Shown here: positions 1-8,228 of the stretch, piece by piece
Layout: each line of letters opens with the position of its first letter
Numbering within the stretch: the first letter of the stretch is position 1
Source of the DNA: an uncultured Barnesiella sp.
GTDB taxonomy: Bacteria; Bacteroidota; Bacteroidia; Bacteroidales; Barnesiellaceae
Reading direction: 5' to 3'
NCBI GenBank assembly: GCA_944320995.1
Contig: CALUJQ010000002.1
Location: 108,543-172,542, forward strand
Length of the DNA stretch: 64,000 nt
Notes under the pieces: generated by a model
Databases searched by the model: none
What the model was told of the DNA's origin: nothing
What the model saw: only the letters and a program-made list of their open reading frames with translations
Program-made: the position numbers and the translations under genes

Positions 1-815
1 ATATCTATCCCCGACTGCAATTTAGCATTCAGGAAAGGCAATATGCCTCCTCCCAGGCCACCGGCAGCGCCAGCCCCCGGTATCTGTGAAATATCCAGCC
101 GCTTCGACTCTTCGATGAGCCGGGCATAATGGACCATTCCCTTTTCCAGAGAAGCGACATCGGCCTCCGAAGCCCCTTTTTGAGGGGCATAAATCGCAGC
201 AGCTCCATTAGGGCCATAAAAAGGATTATTCACATCGCAGGCAATTGTAAAAGAGGTTTCTGCTACCGCTCGATTTACCGAGGATTCCTCTATCCGAACT
301 ATCTGCTCCAAATTTTTACCGATAGGCTCCAGCGCTTCGCCCTTCTCGTCTAAAAAACGATAGCCCAATGCCGCCAACAGACCAATCCCTGCATCGTTGG
401 TCGCACTGCCGCCTATCCCCATGACGATATGACGACAACCCCGACGCAACGCATCGGCTATCATTTCGCCGGTTCCCCATGTGGTTGTAAACAACGGATT
501 CCTTTTTTCTTGGGGGACCAAAGGCAAACCACTCGCCGCAGCCATTTCCAATATTGCCGTCGATCCATCGGCCGTGATGCCATACGAAGCCTCCATATCG
601 TTCATCAGAGGGTCATGTACGCGACAAGTCACCCGGGCAACTTGCCTATTAGAGCAAATGGCTTCGGTTGTTCCCTCACCACCATCGGCAATGGGAATAG
701 TCACTATCTCGCAATGCGGGAAAACCGAAGCAATTCCCAACTTTGCAGCGTCGGCAATTTGTCGCGATCCCACACAATCCTTAAAGGAATCAAAGGCAAG
801 AACTATCTTTTTCAT
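1..815 (-). CDS. Glycerate kinase, C-terminal end cut by window edge
   Basis: Phosphorylates glycerate with ATP in the cytoplasm (GlxK/GarK family). The minus strand reads from an ATG at 815 without a stop to the window edge, giving about 271 residues; the usual family length is near 380. It begins MKKIVLAFDSFKDCVGS. It contains the family motif IADGGEGT near residue 44 and GIGGSATNDAGIG further on, a glycine-rich segment typical of this kinase fold, and a late GAGAAGGLGGG segment. It starts 42 bp after the stop of the GH89 gene on the same strand, so co-transcription is possible but not shown. The family is clear; the isomer of phosphoglycerate formed (2- or 3-) cannot be read from sequence. 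Confidence 0.88.
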   Translation of the reverse strand, partial: MKKIVLAFDSFKDCVGSRQIADAAKLGIASVFPHCEIVTIPIADGGEGTTEAICSNRQVARVTCRVHDPLMNDMEASYGITADGSTAILEMAAASGLPLVPQEKRNPLFTTTWGTGEMIADALRRGCRHIVMGIGGSATNDAGIGLLAALGYRFLDEKGEALEPIGKNLEQIVRIEESSVNRAVAETSFTIACDVNNPFYGPNGAAAIYAPQKGASEADVASLEKGMVHYARLIEESKRLDISQIPGAGAAGGLGGGILPFLNAKLQSGID

Positions 816-857
816 TTTTTATCCGGCTTTCTTGTACAAAAAAACACAGTCTTGAAA

Positions 858-3017
858 TTACTTATATTTCTCTACCAAAGCAAGAGCCTCTTGCAAAGGA
901 TCGTCAAACGGCTTGGAAGTATTGTGCCACGGCGTTTTGATCCAATTTTCTTCCCACCGATCCATATCGGAACGCTGTTCCGAAAAATACAATTTCATAC
1001 GGGGAATGTAGTAATCTTTTATCAATCCGCTCCAAAAACGAGCCGCGTAATCTTCTTGGAAACCGCCCCATGTTGTAATCAATCGTTTGGCATTCGACTC
1101 ATAATTATCTTTTTCGGCCTCTGTCTGTCCCCAGTAACGAGCCATTTCGACCCACTCTTCCAACCTATACAACGGGTGAGATGCCAACAACCTATCTACT
1201 TCCAAAAGAATATCGACTGTCCTATCCAACTGTTGCATAGCAACCACTTTGTTCCCCAAAGAGTCTTCTTTCAACGCCTGTTTATAACTATCATCGGCTT
1301 TGGCTGCCAAATAGTACGAAGCATATTCAATCGCATCACTGACATAAAGCGGAGAGGATTTCAAACTATCGGCACACGACAAGAACGTTTCTACTCCCTG
1401 CAAGAAGGTATCGCTCACATCGATTTTGCTCACTCGCCTACGATCGGGAATAACGGTCTGCCAAGTAAAGCGCGGATAGGAATACAACGAACTATAAGCC
1501 GTTTGCTCAAACAAGTGCCAAGCGCTATCCATAGCCGCAGGACAGCCTCCATACCGAGCCTTGCAATAAACAGGTATCCAAGTATTCAAATCTATCGAAT
1601 CGCTTGTCCAACCCATATCGGCCAACAGTTCATACACGACTTCATTATTTTCAAGCCCTTCGGGAGCCGAACCGAACCCAATTAAATGACCGGCATTCCC
1701 ACTATGCAACGCCTCGGCCGACGACGTCGCATACATTTGTAAATCGCCTGTCATCGGAGTCTTCCCACCAAAGTTGGGCACATAACTGAATATCCACTTC
1801 TTGCCATAAAACCCATCGTGGTTTTTCCATGTTTGTTCTGTTCCCCAAACCCACTTAGGATAATCATTCCCCAAATCGATAATAACCATTTTGTCATCGG
1901 GGACCTTACTCAACAACGCTTGTAAACTCTCTCTATCCCAAAAATCATGTTGATAACCAAACGTCCAGCCTTGTGTTACCCAAACCGCATCAGGATTTCC
2001 TGCCGCAATCGATTTGTATATAGATTCACCATATTGCGCCAACAATTGGAGCTTACCCTCCTTGTCTCCCTCGGCAACCGGCAATTTCATCTCGTTGAAA
2101 CTATCGGACAAGTAGTAGGTGTTTTTCCCAAACTCCTTCTCCCACTCTTCGATAAACATTTTTCCTATCTCTTGGAAGTAGGGAGTCTCGGGTGGTAATA
2201 CATAGGCGTTGTATTTCTCTTCAAATCCGCCCCACTCCAAATGTTTGAATTGGATTTCAGGGTGTTGTTTGACAAATGCGTCGGGAACAAAACCGGCAAA
2301 AGCGGGAGCAATAGGCTCCATACCCAGTTGACGCATTCGATCCAAAATCTTATGTTGTAATTTTATCTGTTCCTCCTGCCATTTTCTCGACAAAGGGCCA
2401 TCCCAACTGTTCAGGTTGCCCATGCGATGCCACGGCAAGTGTGCAGGACCAGTAAAAAATTCTCTTATTTCGTCTTCTTTAAAACCCATTCTCAACCACA
2501 CCCGCTCGGCTATTGCCTCACTGGCGACAGTTGCCAACGGCATATTGACTCCCCGTAGAGCCATCCAGTCAATCTCTTTTTCCCAACGTGCCCAATTCCA
2601 ATAAGGAGCCGTATAACCGAATGTACATACATTCAAGAAATAACGATAATCATAGGGAGTCGTCTGCTTTTTCAGTGTACAATCGGGCCACGATTCAGGC
2701 CATTCGACATGTTCGCCGCTCCATGTTTTCATCGACGAGCAAGCTTCGCGCATATACGTATGAAATGCATAACAAATAGCCACCGCACTACTGCCCCTCA
2801 ATGTAAGAATTCCATTTTCTGCCTCTATCTCAAAAGTCTCTTTCCCGTTTTCAGGGGCAATCTCTTCCAGTTGAATATCGGCAGCTTTCGGTCCGATTTG
2901 CCGTTCGATCAATTCCAAGGCAGGTTGTGTGATACTTTGCTTCTCTCCCGTCGAACGACAAGCACACAACATCACTACAAAAATCACAAACAAACTATGG
3001 GATATAGGGTATTTCAT
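858..3017 (-). CDS. GH89 alpha-N-acetylglucosaminidase lipoprotein
   Basis: Secreted exo-glycosidase predicted to remove terminal alpha-linked GlcNAc (NAGLU family, GH89). The 719-residue product has a hydrophobic leader ending LCAC, a lipobox with Cys20 as the lipidation site, so it is probably anchored in the outer membrane or periplasm. Family landmarks are an N-terminal domain, a TIM-barrel with FNEM (Glu309, position of the human NAGLU acid/base) and APEG (Glu453, position of the nucleophile), and an all-alpha C-terminal domain. Length is normal for the family and both catalytic Glu are present. It is the last gene of the glycan locus but lies beyond a terminator, so it may have its own promoter. 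Known substrates of relatives include heparan sulfate ends and GlcNAc-alpha-1,4-Gal mucin caps; which applies here is unknown. Confidence 0.93.
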   Translation of the reverse strand: MKYPISHSLFVIFVVMLCACRSTGEKQSITQPALELIERQIGPKAADIQLEEIAPENGKETFEIEAENGILTLRGSSAVAICYAFHTYMREACSSMKTWSGEHVEWPESWPDCTLKKQTTPYDYRYFLNVCTFGYTAPYWNWARWEKEIDWMALRGVNMPLATVASEAIAERVWLRMGFKEDEIREFFTGPAHLPWHRMGNLNSWDGPLSRKWQEEQIKLQHKILDRMRQLGMEPIAPAFAGFVPDAFVKQHPEIQFKHLEWGGFEEKYNAYVLPPETPYFQEIGKMFIEEWEKEFGKNTYYLSDSFNEMKLPVAEGDKEGKLQLLAQYGESIYKSIAAGNPDAVWVTQGWTFGYQHDFWDRESLQALLSKVPDDKMVIIDLGNDYPKWVWGTEQTWKNHDGFYGKKWIFSYVPNFGGKTPMTGDLQMYATSSAEALHSGNAGHLIGFGSAPEGLENNEVVYELLADMGWTSDSIDLNTWIPVYCKARYGGCPAAMDSAWHLFEQTAYSSLYSYPRFTWQTVIPDRRRVSKIDVSDTFLQGVETFLSCADSLKSSPLYVSDAIEYASYYLAAKADDSYKQALKEDSLGNKVVAMQQLDRTVDILLEVDRLLASHPLYRLEEWVEMARYWGQTEAEKDNYESNAKRLITTWGGFQEDYAARFWSGLIKDYYIPRMKLYFSEQRSDMDRWEENWIKTPWHNTSKPFDDPLQEALALVEKYK

Positions 3018-3059
3018 GGAATTACATTTAAAAATTTATCTCTTTTTTTACAAAAAGGA

Positions 3060-3118
3060 AACCGCGTTGTGAGCTGCCAACCCCTACTGTGAGATTTGTA
3101 AGAACTCACAACGCGGTT
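3060..3118 (-). terminator. Hairpin terminator after the beta-helix gene
   Basis: A perfect 14-bp stem (3060-3073 and 3105-3118, arm AACCGCGTTGTGAG) has a 31-base loop. On the minus strand it is followed by a T-rich run. It lies 38 bp past the stop of the beta-helix gene and about 40 bp before the GH89 start, so it separates GH89 from the rest of the locus or attenuates it. Confidence 0.75.
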
Positions 3119-3155
3119 TTTATATGTCTGCTATAAATTTATATAATCTCGGTGA

Positions 3156-4739
3156 TTATCTAATCACAAGTTTATGAGTCGTCTTACCGATAACCATCAC
3201 ATAGATACCGTTCTCTACCGGTAAATTCAAAGCCAATTGATCGGCAATAACACCTTCGTAAACCAGTTCTCCCGTGAGGTTATATACTTTGGCAACCATT
3301 TCACCTTCCAAACCGGAAGCATAAACTACATTACCATCGTTCCATACACGAATCCCGTCTTTGAGCGCATTTTGAATCACACTTACCACCGACGAATACT
3401 CTACGGCACCTACGGCAGGAGCATCGGGACGAGTTTTGCCTAACTGGTCGGTTGTGGGTATTTCAATACCTTCATATGTTTTCAAGCCTTTCCCTATAAC
3501 CACACTATTCTCGGCAATCATGGCGACTCTCAAATCGCCCGACAAAGTAGCCGTCATGTGCGAATAATCGGAATCACCGTCGTCCCACGGATTTTGTTCA
3601 ACAGCAGCAAAAATAACATCATTCGAGAAATCGATAAGACCGTTATTGTCGGCTGCACCGAGAACTTGATAAAATTTATCATTGGCAGCAGCAAAATAGT
3701 TGTTTTTACAAACGGCAATTATGGATTGAGGTTGTTCCGTACCACCCGAAACATCACCTTCGAGATAGAATGCCTTCACGTCATTCAAGGCACTGGAAAC
3801 CCAAGGATCATAATAATTCTCGGCAAACAAGTTGTTGATAAATACAGGCTTCATCGGTTGGACTCCAGAGCTAGTACGAGCCCATACGTTGATTGCACCT
3901 CCATCGTCGCTGGTAGTAATCTCATTGAGGTTACCTACGAAGGTACAGTTCACCACTACCGGAGCAAATGAGCCCGTCTTTTCGTTGGCCTGCATATAAA
4001 GGGCGCCACCCCGGTTGAAGCACGTATTGTTGGCAAAGGTACAGTTGGCAATATATGCTTCGGGAACCACCCCTTTTTGAAGGACATTAATACCGATAGC
4101 ACCACCCGAAACGGCTTCGTTGTACTCAAACGTACAGTTGGTTACCCGCAATTTAGGAGCGGGGGCCCCTGCCGTATAAAAACAAAGGGCTCCGCCTCCA
4201 TAATCACCCGAACATTTGTTGTTGTAGAAATAGCATTGGTCAAACGTCGCATTACAGTTATTGATACGGGCTACACCACCGTTGTTCCCTTTTTCGTTCT
4301 TGGGGTCTCGGTTGCCGATGAACTGGCACTTGGAGGCCGAGAATGTACAGTTTCCCGACATCTTAAAGGCTATTGCCGTAAATCCTTTCACAATAAGATT
4401 CTCTATTGAAACATTCGATTCACCCGAAAGATTCAAGAAATAGTTGGCACCGCCTACAATAGTCACGGGGTTACCGTTTTTCTTGTTAAGGCCATCGAAC
4501 TTTACTGTCTTTCCAGCCAAATCAAAACCTTTGCAATCTTCCGTGTTATATTCCAATGTCTCTCCATCGAAATTAAACTCAATAATTGTTTCGGTTGCAT
4601 CGGGAATGTTTGCCATAACTTGCAACAAAGAGCCTTCGGTTGCTGCATTCATTTCGGCAGTCGTTACTTGTACGGTTTCTGCCATGAGTGTGCTTGAAAA
4701 AAGCGCAAACACACACAATAAAGATGTACTCTTTTTCAT
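3156..4739 (-). CDS. Secreted right-handed beta-helix protein with T9SS tail
   Basis: Predicted extracellular protein of 527 residues. It has a signal peptide (residues 1-20, ending LMAE). Residues about 90-370 carry polymorphic-outer-membrane/pectate-lyase-like repeats (NCTFANNTC, NCTFVGNL and similar NCTF or CQF units with GGAI/GGAL turns), indicating a parallel beta-helix. The last 75 residues resemble a type A T9SS sorting domain (VYNLTGELVYEG, ending in GIYVMVIGKTTHKLVIR). Beta-helix folds of this kind bind or cleave polysaccharide, but no catalytic residues of a named lyase family could be assigned. It lies 11 bp after the EEP/T9SS gene on the same strand, consistent with one operon. 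Function is best given as putative glycan-binding or glycan-cleaving cargo. Confidence 0.75.
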   Translation of the reverse strand: MKKSTSLLCVFALFSSTLMAETVQVTTAEMNAATEGSLLQVMANIPDATETIIEFNFDGETLEYNTEDCKGFDLAGKTVKFDGLNKKNGNPVTIVGGANYFLNLSGESNVSIENLIVKGFTAIAFKMSGNCTFSASKCQFIGNRDPKNEKGNNGGVARINNCNATFDQCYFYNNKCSGDYGGGALCFYTAGAPAPKLRVTNCTFEYNEAVSGGAIGINVLQKGVVPEAYIANCTFANNTCFNRGGALYMQANEKTGSFAPVVVNCTFVGNLNEITTSDDGGAINVWARTSSGVQPMKPVFINNLFAENYYDPWVSSALNDVKAFYLEGDVSGGTEQPQSIIAVCKNNYFAAANDKFYQVLGAADNNGLIDFSNDVIFAAVEQNPWDDGDSDYSHMTATLSGDLRVAMIAENSVVIGKGLKTYEGIEIPTTDQLGKTRPDAPAVGAVEYSSVVSVIQNALKDGIRVWNDGNVVYASGLEGEMVAKVYNLTGELVYEGVIADQLALNLPVENGIYVMVIGKTTHKLVIR

Positions 4740-4750
4740 AATTTAAAAAT

Positions 4751-5773
4751 TTAATGGTTAAGAATATATTTAAAAGTGCTGTTTTGATAGCCATTGTTTA
4801 CGTTCACAACGTAAATCCCTTTCCTACATCTTTCCGGGAAAAATATCGTTGTGCCATTATCGACTGTTTGGGAATCTAAAAGAGTTCCTTCCAAACTGTA
4901 AATATTTACTTGCGACAATGATTTGAGATTTTTAAGAGAAAAACCATTCTCTTCCCTTATAAACTGAATCTCTTCAAGGTCTTTCAATTGCTCTATTACA
5001 CTGGCTTTAACCTCCTCGATAACAACATATACAGGCAGATGATCCGATACATCGGACATGGTAAGCCCCGATACCGAGGTAACCACCCCGGTTTGTTTGA
5101 CGTTATATTCCTGTGAATCTTCACCGCAATACGAGATAATCATATCGATGCATGAGGTCGGACCCTCGGCCGGGAAAGTGTATTGCGACGTGTTGTTCAA
5201 GATCGTAAACCCGTTATTCTTGTATGTAACCATCGCCCGATAGGTAGGTTGGGCGTTAAAGTCTCCGGCAATATAGACCGTCTTGTCGCTTTGGCGCGCA
5301 AAATTGATTGCCCACGCCGTAGCGGTATCCCTATCATCGGCATTCAGCGAATAGTGTGTACAGAGAAAATAAAATTTGTCGAATTCGGCAATGAGAAATC
5401 CACGGGCTTCCTTGTCTTTCGATGTATCCGATGGATCAAAAGATTGAGTTTGCACCGATATAGGTTCTGTTTTCGACAAAATCCCTATTCCATAATAGGT
5501 CCCCACCAAAGCAAAAAACTGTGAGTGCATTCCAGTAGCCTCGGCCAAATCTGTCAAATAATCATACGGTATCGTTAGAAAACGATTATCGACCTCTTGT
5601 AGAGCCACTATATCGGGGGATTGAGCGTTAATAACAGCCGCTATATTGCCTATTCTCGACGAAGTCATACTATGGCCTTTAATATTGTACGAAAGTAATT
5701 TTATCGCCTCAGCCGAAAAGATACTCCCTACAAAAGAGAGCATCAAAATTGTAATTGTAATTATCCTTTTCAT
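4751..5773 (-). CDS. Secreted EEP-family phosphodiesterase/phosphatase with T9SS tail
   Basis: Endonuclease/exonuclease/phosphatase (EEP) fold enzyme of 340 residues, predicted to hydrolyse a phosphoester outside the cell. The catalytic set is complete: SYNIKGH near residue 28, ALQEVD (metal-binding Glu), GDFNAQP and SDHLPVY. A signal peptide (about 1-22) precedes it, and a T9SS-like C-terminal domain (VNIYSLEGTLLDS, GIYVVNVNNG) follows. The ATG at 5773 is preferred over an in-frame TTG two codons upstream. It is one of three EEP enzymes in this locus and the only one with a T9SS tail, so it is probably exported past the outer membrane. The fold also includes DNases, sphingomyelinases and inositol phosphatases; the substrate is not readable. 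Confidence 0.8.
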   Translation of the reverse strand: MKRIITITILMLSFVGSIFSAEAIKLLSYNIKGHSMTSSRIGNIAAVINAQSPDIVALQEVDNRFLTIPYDYLTDLAEATGMHSQFFALVGTYYGIGILSKTEPISVQTQSFDPSDTSKDKEARGFLIAEFDKFYFLCTHYSLNADDRDTATAWAINFARQSDKTVYIAGDFNAQPTYRAMVTYKNNGFTILNNTSQYTFPAEGPTSCIDMIISYCGEDSQEYNVKQTGVVTSVSGLTMSDVSDHLPVYVVIEEVKASVIEQLKDLEEIQFIREENGFSLKNLKSLSQVNIYSLEGTLLDSQTVDNGTTIFFPERCRKGIYVVNVNNGYQNSTFKYILNH

Positions 5774-5799
5774 AATCAATATTTTGAGTTTGTTTTTAA

Positions 5800-6538
5800 T
5801 TATTCTGTCGCCAATACCTCGGGAGGGATTTCCCCAAGACGAGCAAAGGGAAACATCGAAATTCTCAACGTCGTACGGCCATACAGCTCCAATCTAAGAG
5901 CCTGTGGGGTGGCATTATTGAGCGCATAAATCATTACCTCCCCTCGCCAATAACCCCGGAGTAACCGGAGCAAATACCTCTATATTGCATAAACTTCGTG
6001 CTGTATATCTCACCGTATCATTTCGATAGTGACAATCGAGAGCCTTTATAATTTTTTCATTATACGTTGCTTCATACTCGGCCATCAATCCTCGGAAAAA
6101 GACAGCATAAACCCATCGAGCCATATCTTCTGAGACGATACGAGGCCCTGAAAAGCCATCATCCCCAGCCTGAGCTATCGTTTGATAAATGGTCTTTTGA
6201 GCCTTATCGAGTAACGATGCGGAGTGCAACAAATGAGCCAAGCGAATCATTCCGTCGAAGTAATAGGCCGTCTGTTCATAGGGAACCCAGAACTCCTCGG
6301 TCACCCCATTTTTTACCCGAAGAAAAGGCTCTGCTCCCCAACCTCCTTGTGTAAAGGGGAAAGCGGTATTATCAAGAATCCCTGTAAAATTTCGCTCTTG
6401 ACTGCGCATCATCTCACCCAACCAACCCTGCGGAGTAAGGCAATCGAGAGGTTCGGTCAACAATAGACGGCCGCCCTTCGCACGCTCGGGTGCAAAAACG
6501 ACCATCATACACACTATAACCAAACAGAGAGTTCTCAT
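5800..6538 (-). pseudogene. Broken GH127-like (DUF1680) glycosidase remnant
   Basis: The ATG at 6538 opens a 207-codon frame with a signal peptide. A segment follows (LDCLTPQGWLGEMMRSQ, EEFWVPYEQTAYYFDG) that resembles the N-terminal part of beta-L-arabinofuranosidase-type (DUF1680/GH127-related) proteins. The frame stops at 5915, but the next frame continues to a TAA at 5800-5802. That frame encodes a tail (ALRLELYGRTTLRISMFP) that looks like the extreme C-terminus of the same family. Removing one base from the C run at 5940-5943 (GGGG on the coding strand) joins the two frames. Relatives are over 600 residues, so most of the catalytic middle is also missing. It is read as an internal deletion plus a 1-nt frameshift; the family assignment is moderate. 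Confidence 0.6.
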
Positions 6539-6560
6539 ATTCTTTTCGAATAACAGGGCT

Positions 6561-7340
6561 TTATTTTACATATATCAAGTCGGAAACAATAGGCAGGTGA
6601 TCCGACAATTGAGAGTGAACAGTTTGTGTCTTAACAAGTTTCCACCCTTTCATGGGTCGGGCAAACAGATAGTCGATTTTAATAATTGGCTCCCAAGCTG
6701 GAAAAGTAAACTCGTCGTTGGTAGCCGAAAACCAACTTTTCGACATGATGTTTACAATCACGTTTGAATAATGACGTGCATTGAAATCCCCACCAATAAT
6801 CACGGGATAAGGAGCATCCTCAAACCTCTCGCAAATAAACTGGGCCTGTATATTACGCAGGCTCTCACTGCTCACCTCCAAATGGGTAGTTGCAAAAATC
6901 AACGTGTCTCCATCGATTTCGAACAAACCTTGCAACAAAGCACGCTGTTCTTTCTCATCAGGGTTGGGCAACAACGTTTTCTCTACCGTAATATAGGGAT
7001 ATTTCGAAAGCATACCTATACCATAATATCCGCCACCATACTCTATGGTTTTTCCATACAACCCAAACATGCCGGTATAATAGGCCAGTTCTCCTATAAA
7101 ATCTTTCCCTTTTTGATGAGGGGCACGCTTGCGGTCGGTACGAACATCGACCTCTTCCAACGCCACAAAATCGGGTTTGAACGATTTGATATGATAGGCC
7201 AAATCTTCCAACGAAGAGAGCTCGCCGAAACGTAAATTATAAGTCATCACTCTCACTCTCAACGTATCCTGTTGAGCCGATACTACACCACAAGTCAGTG
7301 CGATAAAACAAAATGTCAATATTTTACGAAACATATTCAT
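6561..7340 (-). CDS. Secreted EEP-family phosphodiesterase/phosphatase
   Basis: EEP-fold enzyme of 259 residues with a signal peptide (MNMFRKILTFCFIALTCG, cleaved near VSAQQ) and no lipobox or T9SS tail, so probably periplasmic. The catalytic motifs are intact: MTYNLRFG, ALEEVD, TTHLEV, GGDFNAR, KIDYLF and SDHLPIV. It lies 9 bp from the neighbouring EEP lipoprotein gene and 22 bp before the GH127 remnant, in the same operon as susCD. An ATG two codons downstream of the chosen start is also possible. Like its two neighbours it should cleave a phosphomonoester or phosphodiester; the substrate is unknown, and the glycan-locus context suggests a phosphorylated carbohydrate rather than DNA. Confidence 0.85.
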   Translation of the reverse strand: MNMFRKILTFCFIALTCGVVSAQQDTLRVRVMTYNLRFGELSSLEDLAYHIKSFKPDFVALEEVDVRTDRKRAPHQKGKDFIGELAYYTGMFGLYGKTIEYGGGYYGIGMLSKYPYITVEKTLLPNPDEKEQRALLQGLFEIDGDTLIFATTHLEVSSESLRNIQAQFICERFEDAPYPVIIGGDFNARHYSNVIVNIMSKSWFSATNDEFTFPAWEPIIKIDYLFARPMKGWKLVKTQTVHSQLSDHLPIVSDLIYVK

Positions 7341-7349
7341 GATAAGCTT

Positions 7350-8207
7350 TTATTCTTCAATTCTCAAAACAGCGATAATGGGCAGATGGTCCGAGGCATT
7401 TACTCCGGTAACCACCGTGTGGGAAACCACTCCGAATTGCTCTTGGGGATAATATGCGATATAATCCAACTCTCGGTTCGGACTGTTCGACGGAATAGTA
7501 AATTTCGCCGGATCGGTATTTGTACGGGTAAACCCCGCCGCATCGAGAATCGATATGGTAGAATTACTGGGAGTTGCATTGAAATCGCCACCAATTACAA
7601 TAGGCCGTTTGATCGGTTTCAAAATATTCTCGACCGCATAAGCCAATTGCAAATCCCGTTCGCTTTGTGTCGTGGAAAGATGAACCGTGACAAAAGAAAT
7701 ATCTACTCCTTCAAAATTGATAATAGCAGTACCCACCGCATTGGCATTGGTCATCTTTTGTCCCTCGATTTCATCGGGAAAAGGATAAGTTTTTGTCTCT
7801 TTAAACGGTTTTTTGGAAAGCATAGCCAATCCATATTTACCACTCCGGTAATCCATTATCTTGAAAAAATGATAATAGGGATATTTGGCCAAATTGGCTA
7901 TTTCTTTTGCTTGATCCACACCCAAACTCCGAGTCGTGCAACTATCTATTTCTTGCAGAAACACCACATCGGGCATTTTGGCTTTTATGACATTGGCAAT
8001 ACCCTCTACACTGGGAGTGGTCTCTTCTCCACTCGCCCCATAATATGGAGCACAATGTCTTGTATTATAAGACATTACAGTGATGCGATTACTCGGAGTT
8101 CCCGGGATACCGGGTCCGCCGGGAGCAGCGGGTTCTCCGCTGCTCTCTTTGGAACACCCCGATAATAACAGAAGTAAAGAAACCAATACAAATAATTTAC
8201 GATACAT
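7350..8207 (-). CDS. EEP-family phosphodiesterase/phosphatase lipoprotein
   Basis: EEP-fold enzyme of 285 residues. The leader ends in the lipobox LSGC (Cys18), followed by an Asp-free, Gly/Pro-rich linker (PAAPGGPGIPGTP), suggesting surface or periplasmic membrane anchoring. The catalytic motifs are all present: MSYNTRHC, VFLQEID, TVHLSTT, GGDFNATP, ELDYIAY and SDHLPII. It directly follows susD (21 bp gap), the position where SusE/F-type surface lipoproteins or surface enzymes usually sit. It may therefore act first on the imported substrate. It differs clearly from the other two EEP proteins outside the motifs, so these are not recent copies. Confidence 0.85.
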   Translation of the reverse strand: MYRKLFVLVSLLLLLSGCSKESSGEPAAPGGPGIPGTPSNRITVMSYNTRHCAPYYGASGEETTPSVEGIANVIKAKMPDVVFLQEIDSCTTRSLGVDQAKEIANLAKYPYYHFFKIMDYRSGKYGLAMLSKKPFKETKTYPFPDEIEGQKMTNANAVGTAIINFEGVDISFVTVHLSTTQSERDLQLAYAVENILKPIKRPIVIGGDFNATPSNSTISILDAAGFTRTNTDPAKFTIPSNSPNRELDYIAYYPQEQFGVVSHTVVTGVNASDHLPIIAVLRIEE

Positions 8208-8228
8208 TTTTCTACGCCATTTTTATTA

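Noticed and set aside
429..1685. A 418-codon plus-strand frame opposite the glycerate kinase and GH89 genes
   Set aside because: It crosses two well-supported minus-strand genes, and its translation shows no recognisable domain.
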